This document shows, one piece after another, positions 1-8,926 of a stretch of DNA of 46,052 nt. Position numbers and translations under genes: made by a program. A model generated the notes under the pieces. It saw only the letters and a program-made list of their open reading frames with translations. It made no database searches and was not told the origin of the DNA. This DNA comes from a bacterium (GTDB lineage Bacteria; Sumerlaeota; Sumerlaeia; MVZB01): assembly GCA_021372575.1 (NCBI GenBank), contig JAJFUE010000147.1, forward strand, positions 1-46,052, in the 5' to 3' direction. Numbering within the stretch: position 1 is the stretch's first letter; each line of letters opens with the position of its first letter.

Positions 1-800
1 AACAGATGCTCGACGACCTGGCCGGCGAAGATGCCGCCCAGTTTGCCGTCTTGCGCCCGCCGCAGCGCCTCGAGGCCGTCCATCTGGTGAACCGTGACGC
101 CGGCCGCGCGCGCCGCTTCGACCATGAGCGGATCGACTTCCGCGCCGAAGCACTCGACGCCGCGTTCGCGCAGCTTGGTCAGCAGTTCCCCGCGGCCGCA
201 GCCGATGTCCAGGACCTGCCCGGGCGCCCCGTCGAAAAGATCGACGTAATGGAACTGCCGGCCGGCGATGTCCTCGACCGTGCCGCGCGTGCGGTTGAGC
301 CCATCGAGCCGCGTCCTGGCCGGGATCGAGTTCATGAGCGGGCCGATGTCGTGCCGCGCAAGAAGCGTTTTCAGATCGGCCTCGTGCCGGCTCGACGCCT
401 GATCCAACCGGTTCACGCCGGCGTCGAGCCGATCGAGTTCCTTCGCGATCGCCGTGAGCGCCGCCACCAGCGACAGGTTCAGCGAGGATTGCTTCTCGCG
501 GATCAGGTCGGCGTAGGGGCGGCTCGCCCAGTGGATCAGCCGCTTGACCGGATCGATGAAGAACCCAAGAAGGCGCCGATGCGAGCGGATGCGGTAGGGG
601 ACATCGAGTTGGGCGACCCGCGCCATCTCCTCGGTCGAGGCGCGCAGGCTCGAAATGGCCGAGCCGTCGAGCACTCGGGGCGCGGGCGGCTCGGGCGGGG
701 CTTCGGACTGCGCATGGGCCGGCTCGACGATCTGCGTCCGAATCGATTCCATCACGCCATCGATGTTGTATGGGCCTTCGGGGACCTGAAAGGGAGTCAT
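1..800 (-). CDS. SAM-dependent methyltransferase, 3' end outside window
   Basis: The minus-strand frame is open from an ATG at 800 to the window edge, giving about 266 visible residues. The N-terminal part has a Pro/Glu-rich stretch, an amphipathic segment and a heptad-like region (residues about 85-150). A class I methyltransferase core follows with motif I VLDIGCGRGELL and, further on, the acidic ribose-binding strand (FGAEVD) and GQVVEHL near the edge. This layout of helical N-terminus plus Methyltransf_11/23-type core is common beside surface-glycan glycosyltransferases, where such enzymes methylate sugars or cap chains; that role is inferred. It is divergent from pckG. The plus-strand frame across the same bases is only its shadow. 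Confidence 0.85.
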   Translation of the reverse strand, partial: MTPFQVPEGPYNIDGVMESIRTQIVEPAHAQSEAPPEPPAPRVLDGSAISSLRASTEEMARVAQLDVPYRIRSHRRLLGFFIDPVKRLIHWASRPYADLIREKQSSLNLSLVAALTAIAKELDRLDAGVNRLDQASSRHEADLKTLLARHDIGPLMNSIPARTRLDGLNRTRGTVEDIAGRQFHYVDLFDGAPGQVLDIGCGRGELLTKLRERGVECFGAEVDPLMVEAARAAGVTVHQMDGLEALRRAQDGKLGGIFAGQVVEHL

Positions 801-906
801 AACTGAGCCGATCCAGAATTGGCACCCGGCCGGGTTTTCCGCCGCCGAAACGATTATAACCGGTGTCCCTCTCGCGTCCACCTAAATGCGGGAGTGCAAA
901 CCCGGA

Positions 907-1006
907 ACGCGAAGTGCGGAGTGAAATGTCTCAACATAAATATTGATATATAAATTGATGCATCTGAATTTAATTCCGCACTTCGCATTTCGCATTTCGC
1001 ACTTGA
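907..1006. repeat. Inverted and tandem repeats in the divergent methyltransferase/pckG intergenic region
   Basis: The 338-base gap between the divergent genes (801-1138) holds no convincing gene. CGAAGTGCGGA at 910-920 is exactly inverted at 975-985. The right arm runs into a tandem array of the heptamer CGCATTT (984-1004). The bases between the arms (about 930-972) are AT-rich and could house promoters. This is one of several boundary arrays of short tandem units in the window. Confidence 0.75.
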
Positions 1007-1138
1007 AGGGTTGCTTTTTTGGGCTTCAGCCGGTAGATTGCCGTGTTAAGAATGCGTCGAACGTGCGGAGAGTAGTCCTCCCATATCGCCGGCATCCTCC
1101 CGGGACGCGATCCCGAACACACCACGAAGGAGCCCCCG

Positions 1139-2935
1139 ATGACTTCCCCGAACACCAAACTGAACCAATGGGTCCAGTCCATGGCCGACCTGTGCAAGCC
1201 CGATCAGGTCGTCTGGTGCGATGGCTCGAAGGCCGAATTTGATCGACTTAGCGCAGAAATGGTCAAGAGCGGCACGTTCATCAAGCACAATCCCGAGAAA
1301 CGTCCCGACTGTTACCTCAGCCGGTCCGACCCGGCCGACGTCGCCCGCGTCGAGGAGCGCACGTTCATCTGCTCCAGGCGCAAGGAAGACGCCGGCCCGA
1401 CCAACAATTGGGCCGACCCCGACGAAATGAAGAAAACCCTGTTCGGGCTTTATGACGGCTCCATGCGCGGCCGGACGATGTATGTCATCCCGTTCAGCAT
1501 GGGCCCGATCGGCTCGCACATCGCGCAGATCGGCATCGAGCTGACCGACTCGCCCTACGTTGTCGTCAACATGCACATCATGACGCGCGTCGGCACGAAG
1601 GTGCTCGAGGTGCTCGGCGCCGACGGCGAGTTCGTCCCGTGCATTCACTCGGTCGGTTACCCGCTTGTCGGCCGCAAGGACGTCCCGTGGCCGTGCAACG
1701 AGCAAAAATACATCACGCATTTCCCCGAGGAGCGCACGATCATGTCGTACGGCTCCGGTTACGGCGGCAACGCGCTCCTGGGCAAGAAGTGCTTCTCGCT
1801 GCGCATCGCGTCGGTGATGGCGCGCGACGAGGGCTGGATGGCCGAGCACATGATGATCCTGGCGCTGACGAGCCCGAGCGGAAAGAAATATCACATCGCG
1901 GGGGCGTTCCCGAGCGCCTGCGGCAAGACCAACCTCGCCATGCTCATCCCGACCATCCCGGGCTGGAAGGCCACGACGATCGGCGACGACATCGCGTGGA
2001 TGAAATTCGGGGCCGACGGAAGGTTGTATGCCATCAATCCGGAGAACGGCTTCTTCGGCGTCGCCCCCGGCACCAGCAACAGCAGCAACCCGAACGCCAT
2101 TGCGACCCTCAATTCCAACACGATCTTCACCAACGTCGCGCTGACCGACGACGGCGACATCTGGTGGGAAGAGATGACGAAGGAACCGCCCGAGCACCTG
2201 ATCGACTGGAAGGGCCAGTCGTGGACGCCCGACTCCGGTCGCGTCAGCTCCCATCCGAACGCCCGTTTCACCGCGCCGGCGCGCCAGTGTCCGGTCATCG
2301 ACGGCGAGTGGGAAAACCCCAAGGGCGTCGCGATCGACGCGATCGTTTTCGGCGGCCGCCGCGCCCGCACCGTGCCGCTTGTCTATCAGTCACGCAGTTG
2401 GCAGCACGGCACGTTCGTCGGCGCCACGATGGCCAGCGAGCGCACCGCCGCCGCCGCCGGCAAGGTCGGCGAGCTGCGCTTCGACCCGATGGCGATGCTC
2501 CCGTTCTGCGGTTACCACATGGGCGATTACTTCGGCCACTGGCTGGAGGTCGGCAAGAAGGACGGCGCCAACCTGCCGAAGATCTTCCACGTCGATTGGT
2601 TCCGCCGCAGCGAGGAAGACGGCCACTTCCTGTGGCCGGGATTCGGCGAGAACAGCCGCGTCCTCAAGTGGATCGTCGAGCGGCTCGAGGGCACGGCCGA
2701 CGCCGACGAAACGGCGATCGGTTTCGTCCCGACGGCCGCGGCGCTCGACCTGGACGGCCTGGACCTTGATGCCGAGGACTTGGAAGAGATCCTGAGCGTC
2801 GATCCGCAGGCGTGGATCAGCGAGCTGCCGGCGCTGCGCAAGCACCTCGAGCAGTTCGGCGACAAGCTCCCGGCCGAGCTGTGGGCCGAGTTCCACCAGC
2901 TCGAAAGCCGCCTCAAGGCCGCCGCGACGGTGTAA
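1139..2935 (+). CDS. pckG: Phosphoenolpyruvate carboxykinase, GTP-dependent
   Basis: Catalyses oxaloacetate + GTP to phosphoenolpyruvate + GDP + CO2, the entry step of gluconeogenesis, in the cytoplasm. The 598 residues match the GTP-type family (about 600). Visible hallmarks are the substrate-binding region [17 protein letters not shown], the YGSGYGGN motif, the P-loop with catalytic cysteine [15 protein letters not shown] (about 254-268), the metal-binding GDDIAWMKF, the stretch [13 protein letters not shown] and FVGATMASE. The ATP-type enzyme has a different P-loop region, so the nucleotide choice is clear. An AAGGAG ribosome site at 1127-1132 fixes the ATG. It is followed by a hairpin terminator built from a GGTCCTATA repeat. 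Confidence 0.97.
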   Translation: MTSPNTKLNQWVQSMADLCKPDQVVWCDGSKAEFDRLSAEMVKSGTFIKHNPEKRPDCYLSRSDPADVARVEERTFICSRRKEDAGPTNNWADPDEMKKTLFGLYDGSMRGRTMYVIPFSMGPIGSHIAQIGIELTDSPYVVVNMHIMTRVGTKVLEVLGADGEFVPCIHSVGYPLVGRKDVPWPCNEQKYITHFPEERTIMSYGSGYGGNALLGKKCFSLRIASVMARDEGWMAEHMMILALTSPSGKKYHIAGAFPSACGKTNLAMLIPTIPGWKATTIGDDIAWMKFGADGRLYAINPENGFFGVAPGTSNSSNPNAIATLNSNTIFTNVALTDDGDIWWEEMTKEPPEHLIDWKGQSWTPDSGRVSSHPNARFTAPARQCPVIDGEWENPKGVAIDAIVFGGRRARTVPLVYQSRSWQHGTFVGATMASERTAAAAGKVGELRFDPMAMLPFCGYHMGDYFGHWLEVGKKDGANLPKIFHVDWFRRSEEDGHFLWPGFGENSRVLKWIVERLEGTADADETAIGFVPTAAALDLDGLDLDAEDLEEILSVDPQAWISELPALRKHLEQFGDKLPAELWAEFHQLESRLKAAATV

Positions 2936-2956
2936 ACCTCTTTGAGAATCATCATG

Positions 2957-2998
2957 GGTCCTATAGGTCCTAGAAGTCCTATAGGACCTGTTCTTTTA
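2957..2998 (+). terminator. Terminator-like hairpin made of GGTCCTATA repeat, after pckG
   Basis: GGTCCTATAGG (2957-2967) and CCTATAGGACC (2978-2988) form a perfect 11-base-pair stem with a 10-base loop. TGTTCTTTT follows. It lies 21 bases after the pckG stop. The same unit recurs near 7320 and 10331-10360, again at gene boundaries. Confidence 0.7.
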
Positions 2999-3056
2999 AA
3001 TCGCTTGCATCTGTTTCACGCACGCCGTTCAATGGAGTCGGCCATGTTCGGGCTTG

Positions 3057-3845
3057 ATGACTATGAGCGAAACCACAGCCACGCATACCGATTCCATTAC
3101 TATCCCGATTTTGTATTACCATTTGATCGCGGCGCCGCCGGCCGGCGTCAAATCGAAATCGATTTACATGGAGCCCGAACGCTTTTCGCGCCAGCTTTCG
3201 TTGCTCAAGTTTCTCGGCTACCGCGACATCGGTTTCGATGAGTTCACGCACTACCTCGAGGCCAGCGCGCCGCCGCCGGGCCGCCGCGTCATGATCACGT
3301 TCGACGACGGCCATGCCGACAACTGCACGGCCGCGATGCCGGTCCTGAAGGAGCACGGCTTCGGCGCGACGATTTTCGTGACGGCCGGCTACATCGGCAA
3401 GCGCCTCAACATGCGCATCGGCGGCGAGGCCCCGATCGTCTCGGCCGACCAGATCAGGGAACTCGTCCGCAATGGAATCGATGTTCAATCGCACGGCATG
3501 ACGCACGCGAACCTCGCCGACATGAGCCTCGACGACGCCCGCCGCGAGATTGTCGATTCCAAGAAGATCCTCGAGGACATCACCGGCCGGCCCGTCGAAT
3601 ACTTTTCGTATCCATACGGCGTGTTCAAGCCGCGGCACATCGAGCTGCTCAAGGAGGCCGGCTACCGCGCCGCCGTCAGCACCGCGCGCGGCAAGACGCA
3701 TTTTTCCGCCGAGCGCTACTGCCTCAAGCGCATCCCGGTCCACCACGAGCGTTCGCTTTTCGGTTTTGTCCAATACCTTTGGTTCAAATCGTACGATCGC
3801 GCGCAGGCCAAGCTCGACCGCCAACGCGAGGGGAAGAAGCCGTGA
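3057..3845 (+). CDS. Polysaccharide deacetylase (NodB domain)
   Basis: A carbohydrate esterase family 4 protein that removes N-acetyl (or O-acetyl) groups from a polysaccharide; the substrate is not visible. Counting from the ATG at 3057 (262 aa), an entry strand IPILYYHLI is followed by TFDDG with the catalytic and metal-binding aspartates (81-85), the zinc-binding HxxxH at 146-150 (SHGMTH) and the FSYPYG motif near residue 181. No signal peptide or membrane helix is seen, so action in the cytoplasm or at the inner membrane is likelier than export. The start is uncertain: TTG 3054, ATG 3057 and ATG 3063 are all in frame with no clear ribosome site. The stop overlaps the next gene (GTGA), implying translational coupling. 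Confidence 0.9.
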   Translation: MTMSETTATHTDSITIPILYYHLIAAPPAGVKSKSIYMEPERFSRQLSLLKFLGYRDIGFDEFTHYLEASAPPPGRRVMITFDDGHADNCTAAMPVLKEHGFGATIFVTAGYIGKRLNMRIGGEAPIVSADQIRELVRNGIDVQSHGMTHANLADMSLDDARREIVDSKKILEDITGRPVEYFSYPYGVFKPRHIELLKEAGYRAAVSTARGKTHFSAERYCLKRIPVHHERSLFGFVQYLWFKSYDRAQAKLDRQREGKKP

Positions 3846-4981
3846 CGCATAATCATCCCCTCAACGTCGTGCGCGTGATCTCGTTCATGAACGTGGGCGG
3901 CGTGCAGCGCATGCTACTCAAGACGCTGCCGTATATCGACCGCAGCCGGTTCAACATGCGCGTCTGCGCCACGACGCGCAACGGCGAGATCGGCCGGGAA
4001 TTACAGCGGCAGGGCATTCCCGTCGATGTCGTGCGCGTGCGCGGCCGCATGAATCCGATCGATCTTTTCAGGCTCGCGCGCTGGCTCAAGGCATCGAAGG
4101 CCGACATCGTCCACACACACCAGTACGCCAGCAACATCACCGGCGTGCTGGCGGCGCGCCTGGCCGGCGTTCCCGTCATCGTCAGCCACATCCATGCGAC
4201 GCATGAATGGCGCGTCCGCTCGCGCGCCTTCGTCGATCGTTTCAACGACCGCTTCCGCGCCGGTTATCTTGCGGTCTCCGAGGCCGTGCGCGATGCGTTC
4301 CTCGATGCCACCGGCCTTGGCTGCAAGGACAAGATCAGGGTGCTTTATAACGTTGTCGATTCGGCGCCCGTGAGCCCCGGCGATCCCGCGATCCGCGAAA
4401 AATGGGGCATCCCGCCGGACGCGCCTGTCGTCGGCACGGTCGCGCGCATGGTTCCGGTCAAGGCGATCGACGTCCTGATCCGCTCGGCAAAGCTGGTCGT
4501 CGCGCGCCGGCCCGAGGTTCGATTCGTGATCGTCGGCAAGGGCAAGTTGCTGGACGAGCTCATCGGCCACGCCGCCGAACTCGGCATCGGGGAAAACGTC
4601 GTCTTCACCGGCGAGCAGCTCAACATCGCCGATTATTACGGGATGTTCGACATGTTCGCCCTCAGCTCGCGAAGCGAAGGCCTGGGCAATGTCCTTCTCG
4701 AAGCGATGCGTTATGGAAATCCGATTGTCGCCACGCGCGTCGGCGGCGTGCCGGAACTGGTCCGTGATGGAGAAACCGGCATCCTTGTCGAGCCCGAATC
4801 GCCGAAAGCGCTCGCCGACGGGATTGAAAAACTTCTGGCCGACCGCGAACTCGCCCGCTCGCTCGCGGCGAACGCCTCCGGGTTTGTCAGGCAATTCAGC
4901 CGCGAGTCCTACGTCGAAACGCTCCAGAATTATTACGAGGAGCTTTACGAAAAGGTCCGGTGCCAAAAAGGTTGCGAGTAG
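3842..4981 (+). CDS. Glycosyltransferase family 4
   Basis: A retaining GT-B glycosyltransferase of 379 aa. The N-terminal acceptor domain opens with VVRVISFMNVGGVQRML (GG loop). The C-terminal donor domain has VGTVARMVPVKAIDVL, FVIVGKGKL and the E-x7-E motif EGLGNVLLE, then IVATRVGGVPELV. The donor sugar cannot be read from the sequence. The GTG at 3842 is preferred because it overlaps the stop of the deacetylase and has GAGGGGAAGAAG just upstream; an ATG further upstream at 3779 would overlap the deacetylase by 67 bases. Co-translation suggests the two enzymes work on the same glycan. Confidence 0.93.
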   Translation: MTHNHPLNVVRVISFMNVGGVQRMLLKTLPYIDRSRFNMRVCATTRNGEIGRELQRQGIPVDVVRVRGRMNPIDLFRLARWLKASKADIVHTHQYASNITGVLAARLAGVPVIVSHIHATHEWRVRSRAFVDRFNDRFRAGYLAVSEAVRDAFLDATGLGCKDKIRVLYNVVDSAPVSPGDPAIREKWGIPPDAPVVGTVARMVPVKAIDVLIRSAKLVVARRPEVRFVIVGKGKLLDELIGHAAELGIGENVVFTGEQLNIADYYGMFDMFALSSRSEGLGNVLLEAMRYGNPIVATRVGGVPELVRDGETGILVEPESPKALADGIEKLLADRELARSLAANASGFVRQFSRESYVETLQNYYEELYEKVRCQKGCE

Positions 4982-5035
4982 CCGTCGCTTCGCCGACCAT
5001 GGACATAACAGTCCGCGCATGCGCCGTCTTTCAAT

Positions 5036-5063
5036 CAGGACTCAGCACTCAGGACTCAGGACT
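5036..5063. repeat. ACTCAGG/ACTCAGC heptamer array before a start codon
   Basis: Four tandem units of ACTCAGG or ACTCAGC lie 5 bases upstream of the ATG at 5069. The same heptamer flanks 21833-21905. The units resemble the short tandemly repeated heptamers (STRR) known from filamentous cyanobacteria. Confidence 0.8.
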
Positions 5064-5068
5064 GCCTG

Positions 5069-6127
5069 ATGTCGTTCACCCTCGAATCCACCGCCCAGTT
5101 TCCCGACGCCGAAATGATCGCCCGCGCGTGGGGTTTTGACAAAGTCACGGTCGTTCCGATGCGCCTGCATCACGGCGCGCAGGTCGTGATCCGCCCGTCC
5201 GCGGGCCCCGAATGGGTGCTCAAGCATTGCCGCGTCGAGGGCATGAACGAACGCCGGCTCGAGGCGACGCTTGCGGCGCTCGACGCCGCGGGCGCGCGGC
5301 TTGATCCCTGTTTCATCCCGACGGTCCGCCGCATGACCGACGGTCGGCGCGTTCTCGATTTCAACGGCAACCTGTTTTACGTGATGGCGCTCGTCGATGG
5401 CCGGCGCCCGACCTACCGCCGCGAGCGCGAGCTGGCTCCCGTGCTTTCCGCGCTCGGCAAACTGCACGCGCATGGCGAGGGAGCCGCCGCGGAACTCAGC
5501 CGCGCGCTCGGCCAGCCGCTTTCGGTTTCGGTCGAATCGCTTTGGCGCGAACAGATGGAATGGTTCGAGTGGCTCGATTCCAAGCTCAGCCGCCGCACCG
5601 AGGATTTGACGCCCACCGGCCGCTTTTTCGCCGCGCGCCACGGCGCGTTCGCCGAGCTCGCGAAGCAGGCCGACGACTGGCTGCGCGGGCGGCTCGGCAA
5701 GCTCAAGCGCGTTCAGTGCCCGCTTGTTTTGGCCCATGGCGACAGCTACGAGAACAATTACCTGCTTGCGAAGGACTCATCGCGGATGCCGTGGCTGCTC
5801 GACCTCGAGTCGGTGGAGCTTCGGCCGGTGGTCACCGACCTGACCGTTCCGCTCGTTACCTACGGCATGACGCACCGCTGGCCGGCCGACGGGCTGCGCC
5901 GAATGCTTGATGTATATGAGCGCGAGCGGACGCTGCTGCCGGTCGAGCGTGACCTGTTGCTTGCGAATCTCATGTTCCCGCGCCAGTGGACGCGCTCGAT
6001 GCACTGCCTCGTGCGGCGTCGCCCGCGCCAGCGCATGGACTGGGGCACGCTGCGCAACCTGACCGCCTGCATGTTGGCCTTGCCCTCGTATCGCAGGTTC
6101 ATCGATCAGATCAAATCGGGTTGGTGA
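5069..6127 (+). CDS. APH/CotS-like phosphotransferase (kinase fold)
   Basis: A 352-aa protein of the aminoglycoside phosphotransferase/choline kinase fold. The Brenner-type catalytic motif HGDSYENN is at 223-230 and the metal-binding LLDLES at 243-248; a possible ATP-binding lysine is in WVLKH (about 52). Such kinases act on small molecules or sugars, and related ones lie in LPS and spore-coat loci. The substrate here is unknown; a sugar or amino-alcohol carried by the glycan is a guess from the neighbouring deacetylase and glycosyltransferase. The ATG at 5069 follows a CTGAG-type repeat array and has no strong ribosome site. Confidence 0.8.
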   Translation: MSFTLESTAQFPDAEMIARAWGFDKVTVVPMRLHHGAQVVIRPSAGPEWVLKHCRVEGMNERRLEATLAALDAAGARLDPCFIPTVRRMTDGRRVLDFNGNLFYVMALVDGRRPTYRRERELAPVLSALGKLHAHGEGAAAELSRALGQPLSVSVESLWREQMEWFEWLDSKLSRRTEDLTPTGRFFAARHGAFAELAKQADDWLRGRLGKLKRVQCPLVLAHGDSYENNYLLAKDSSRMPWLLDLESVELRPVVTDLTVPLVTYGMTHRWPADGLRRMLDVYERERTLLPVERDLLLANLMFPRQWTRSMHCLVRRRPRQRMDWGTLRNLTACMLALPSYRRFIDQIKSGW

Positions 6128-6215
6128 GTGATTCGACTGGTGTTGGAATTCCTGTTCGGAGTTCAAACTTCAGTTTGCTCTGAAAAACAATGTCGCTTCG
6201 AGCCGAAGCGACCTA

Positions 6216-6300
6216 CTGACCGTGCCGCTCCTGACGGAGCTCGGTCAAAAGATATTGCGGTTTACTACAAACGTGTTGCTCCTGCCGGAGCTCATGTGAA
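6216..6300. repeat. REP-like palindromic repeat (GCTCC..GGAGC pair)
   Basis: Two copies of GCTCCTG(A/C)CGGAGCTC (6221-6236 and 6279-6294) are separated by an AT-richer segment containing GGTTTACTACAAACG. Each copy folds as a small hairpin. A related palindrome (CCGCTCCCCCGGAGCTGG) occurs near 18875. It looks like a dispersed extragenic palindrome, not a gene. Confidence 0.65.
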
Positions 6301-6339
6301 TACTGATTTGGATTTGCGATCTTGAATTCGAATGAGATC

Positions 6340-7320
6340 ATGACCGACACCCCGACCATCCTCGTCCTCGATGCTCCTCCGGCTCCCGTCGGCGCCGAGC
6401 TCGAAGTCTTCGCCGCGAACGGGACCGCCGTCCGCATCGTCGATGCCGTTTCGCTCGTGCCCGATCAATTCGAATCGGAATTGTCTTATGCCTCCGTTAT
6501 TCAAACGTGGCATGCCCCGATTGACGCGTCCATCCTTGAGCGCGCGCGCCGCTGCCTGCTTGTTGTGCAATACGGCCCCGGCGGCCCGAGCGCCCCACCG
6601 ATTGATATGGAAACCGCGCGCCGTCTCGGCATATACGTCACGAGCATTCCGGATTTTGCGACCGACGACTGGGCCGATGAAACGATGCTGCTCATGCTCA
6701 AATGCCTGCGCGAGACGCCGGGTCTTCCAGTCCGCTCGCTCGAGGGCCTGCGCCTCGGCCTGATCGGCATGGGCCAGGTCGGCCGCGCAATCGCGCGACG
6801 CGCACGCGCATGTTCGATGGAGCTGTGGGGTTACGATCCGTTCGCCGCGCGCGACGTGTTCGACAACGAAGGCGTCCGCAGCGCCCCGCTCGAAGACGTC
6901 CTCGGCATCGCCGACATCGTCTCGCTGCATCTGCCGCTCATCGAATCGACCGGAGAACTGATTTCCGCGCCGCAGCTGCGCCTGATGAAAACAGGTTCGA
7001 TTCTCGCGACGACCGCCGATCCGGCGCTGGTCGATCTCGACGCGCTGGCGGATTCGATGCGCGACGGCCGCCCGGCCGCCGCCGCGTTCGACGACGACTT
7101 GATAGCGCGCCTATCGCCCGATCACCCGTTATTAGCCAATCCGAATTTGCATCACGGTCTGCGTCGCGCCGGCACGAGCCGCCAGTGCGCCGAAGCCCTG
7201 CGCCGCCGCGCCGCGCAGGTCGTGCTTCACCTGCTGCGCGGCAACCGCCCCGCTCACCTCCAAATCGACCCCGCCTGCCCGCGGCACATTCTGCAACTTG
7301 CAGGGCAAGATTGGGAATAG
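6340..7320 (+). CDS. D-isomer 2-hydroxyacid dehydrogenase-like protein, catalytic residues degenerate
   Basis: A 326-aa protein with the NAD(P)-binding Rossmann motif GLIGMGQVGRAIARRA (about 140-155) and the family context DIVSLHLPLIEST. In the family the catalytic arginine lies in TARG-x2-VD; here the segment reads TADPALVD, so Asp replaces Arg. The Glu-containing DVFxxEP segment reads FDDDLIAR, and the TPH-x-AG histidine region reads LHHGLRRAGTS. The fold is intact but the Arg/Glu/His triad is not, so it may bind cofactor without the usual oxidoreduction. ATG 6340 is chosen over TTG 6322. The stop TAG is the first part of a GGACCTATAGGTCC palindrome. Confidence 0.82.
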   Translation: MTDTPTILVLDAPPAPVGAELEVFAANGTAVRIVDAVSLVPDQFESELSYASVIQTWHAPIDASILERARRCLLVVQYGPGGPSAPPIDMETARRLGIYVTSIPDFATDDWADETMLLMLKCLRETPGLPVRSLEGLRLGLIGMGQVGRAIARRARACSMELWGYDPFAARDVFDNEGVRSAPLEDVLGIADIVSLHLPLIESTGELISAPQLRLMKTGSILATTADPALVDLDALADSMRDGRPAAAAFDDDLIARLSPDHPLLANPNLHHGLRRAGTSRQCAEALRRRAAQVVLHLLRGNRPAHLQIDPACPRHILQLAGQDWE

Positions 7321-7333
7321 GACCTATAGGTCC
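7320..7333. repeat. GGACCTATAGGTCC palindrome at a stop codon
   Basis: A perfect 14-base palindrome whose first G is the last base of the TAG stop at 7318-7320. It is the second copy of the GGTCCTATA-type boundary repeat. The remaining bases up to the convergent MFS stop at 7380 are AT-rich with GAATTC/TCAT repeats and no gene. Confidence 0.7.
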
Positions 7334-7379
7334 CATTCATGATTCGGAATTTCGTTCATCATTCCGAATTCATCAATGA

Positions 7380-8750
7380 TCATTTCTTGAAGATATTCGC
7401 CGGCACATCGACCATCACGTAAGACAACACGCGGCGCGGCATGACACCGGTTTCGTTCGGCAGGCGCCGGATCATGTATTTGGCGGCCAGCAGGATCACA
7501 AGCGACACGCCGAAGAAGATCGTATAGCGATCGATTTCCATGCCCCACGCGGTCCACTTCATTTTCTTCATCACGTCGAGCGCGCCGCCCCACAGCAGCG
7601 GCGACACCCCGAACGACAGGCTGTAAAAGACCTGGATTGTCGAGAGCGCCAACACCGGGAATTTTTTCGGCGCGCTGTTCAGATACATCCGCTGGTTTGA
7701 AATGTGGAACCCGTTGAAGCCGAGGCCGAACAGCGTGTAGAACGCGCCGAGCAGCCACGGGTTGGCCGGGATCACGCCGAGCGTCAGGACGAACCAGAAC
7801 GCAAGCAGCACAAGCAGCACGCGCGTCGCCAGCGACATGATCGGCCGCGAACCGAACCGGTCCGCCAGCAGGCCCCACGGCCACGCGCTCAGCACGACCG
7901 CCATCAGCGTCGCCGCATTGAAGAACAGGATCGTGTTCTCGGAGAACTTGAGTTTATCCCTCAACATGACCGTCGTGTAGAGCCGGAACGCGCCGATGCT
8001 CAGGTAAAACAGGATCGTGACGATGATCTGCTTGCGGAATCCTTTTTCCGCCCACACGCGCGGCATCCACTTGATCACCGGTTCGGCGATGGGCTTGCCC
8101 GGCAGCGGCGGCGGCGAATCGACCTTCCGCAAAAACACGATGCTGACCCAGCCGGCGATGGCGCTCACGACGAAAATGATGCCGTACTGCGGGTCGGTCA
8201 AATCGTGCTTCATGAGCACGAGCCCCCAGCACAGCAGCATCGCCGCCGCGCTCAGGTTCGAGGTCAGTTGCTCGAGCGAAAAGTAGCGGCCGCGCCACTG
8301 CGGCGCGATGAGCGTGCGGACCCACGGCTGGTAGGCCGTTGTCGCCACCCCGCGCAGCAGGCTCCAGACGATCATGCACGCCATCGTGATCGTGAGCAGC
8401 ATGACGTGGTTGTCCGGCGTACTCAGGAACGGCAATATGCAGACGACCATCAGGACGACGGTGCGGCTCGTCCAGCCGGCCAGCAGCAGCCGGCGGAAAC
8501 CGATGTATTCGACGCGCGTCGCCATGACGAGCTGCATCGTCGCCATCAGCCACATCATCGCCGACAGCGTTCCCTTGTAAATTTCGGGCGCATTCCAGCG
8601 TTGCAGCAGCAGCACCATCGGCGTATCGGTCACGATGTTGTAGCTGACGGCGTTGAAAATCTGGAACCACAGCAGCGGCACAACGGCCGGAACGGCTTTG
8701 AAGATGGACGTGGTCTGCGGTCTCTCCGCGGTGTGCGTGCTGACGTTCAT
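7380..8750 (-). CDS. MFS transporter (paralogue 1)
   Basis: A 456-aa integral membrane protein with about 12 hydrophobic helices and the MFS loop sequence LLADRFGSRPIMSLATR between central helices (residues about 290-306). The substrate is unknown. It is about 60 percent identical by eye to the next gene on the same strand (shared FKAVPAV near the N-terminus, RVEYIGFRRLLLAGWT, QWRGRYFSLEQ, and VLSY..FKK at the C-terminus), so the pair arose by tandem duplication. The start ATG is directly preceded, in gene orientation, by a GATTAC/GAGCAC array (8753-8790). Confidence 0.9.
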   Translation of the reverse strand: MNVSTHTAERPQTTSIFKAVPAVVPLLWFQIFNAVSYNIVTDTPMVLLLQRWNAPEIYKGTLSAMMWLMATMQLVMATRVEYIGFRRLLLAGWTSRTVVLMVVCILPFLSTPDNHVMLLTITMACMIVWSLLRGVATTAYQPWVRTLIAPQWRGRYFSLEQLTSNLSAAAMLLCWGLVLMKHDLTDPQYGIIFVVSAIAGWVSIVFLRKVDSPPPLPGKPIAEPVIKWMPRVWAEKGFRKQIIVTILFYLSIGAFRLYTTVMLRDKLKFSENTILFFNAATLMAVVLSAWPWGLLADRFGSRPIMSLATRVLLVLLAFWFVLTLGVIPANPWLLGAFYTLFGLGFNGFHISNQRMYLNSAPKKFPVLALSTIQVFYSLSFGVSPLLWGGALDVMKKMKWTAWGMEIDRYTIFFGVSLVILLAAKYMIRRLPNETGVMPRRVLSYVMVDVPANIFKK

Positions 8751-8752
8751 CC

Positions 8753-8895
8753 GTTCGTGCCCGTGCTCGTTATCGTCATCGTAATCGAAAACTCTCGCGC
8801 CCGCTTGTCCCTCGCTTACGCTCGGGCTACTGCATTGAATGCCGCGTTCGGCGACCGCGGCCTACCGGGATGGGTGATCAGCAACCCCGCTCGCG
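8753..8895. repeat. GATTAC/GAGCAC boundary array (copy a) plus core repeat
   Basis: Read on the minus strand, degenerate GATTAC units then GAGCAC units end 2 bases before the MFS start at 8750. Beyond them at 8811-8895 lies a core (CCTCGCTTACGCTCGGGCTA onward) that recurs almost base for base, inverted, at about 44222-44300. Confidence 0.85.
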
Positions 8896-8926
8896 TGTCA
8901 TTTTCATTCAAGCTCCGACCCGGCGA

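Noticed and set aside
1046-2254. Long minus-strand ORF inside pckG, and similar long frames opposite wzx, wzc and the beta-helix genes
   Set aside because: Shadow frames caused by high GC at third positions; compositions are Arg/Ala/His-rich and no family fits.
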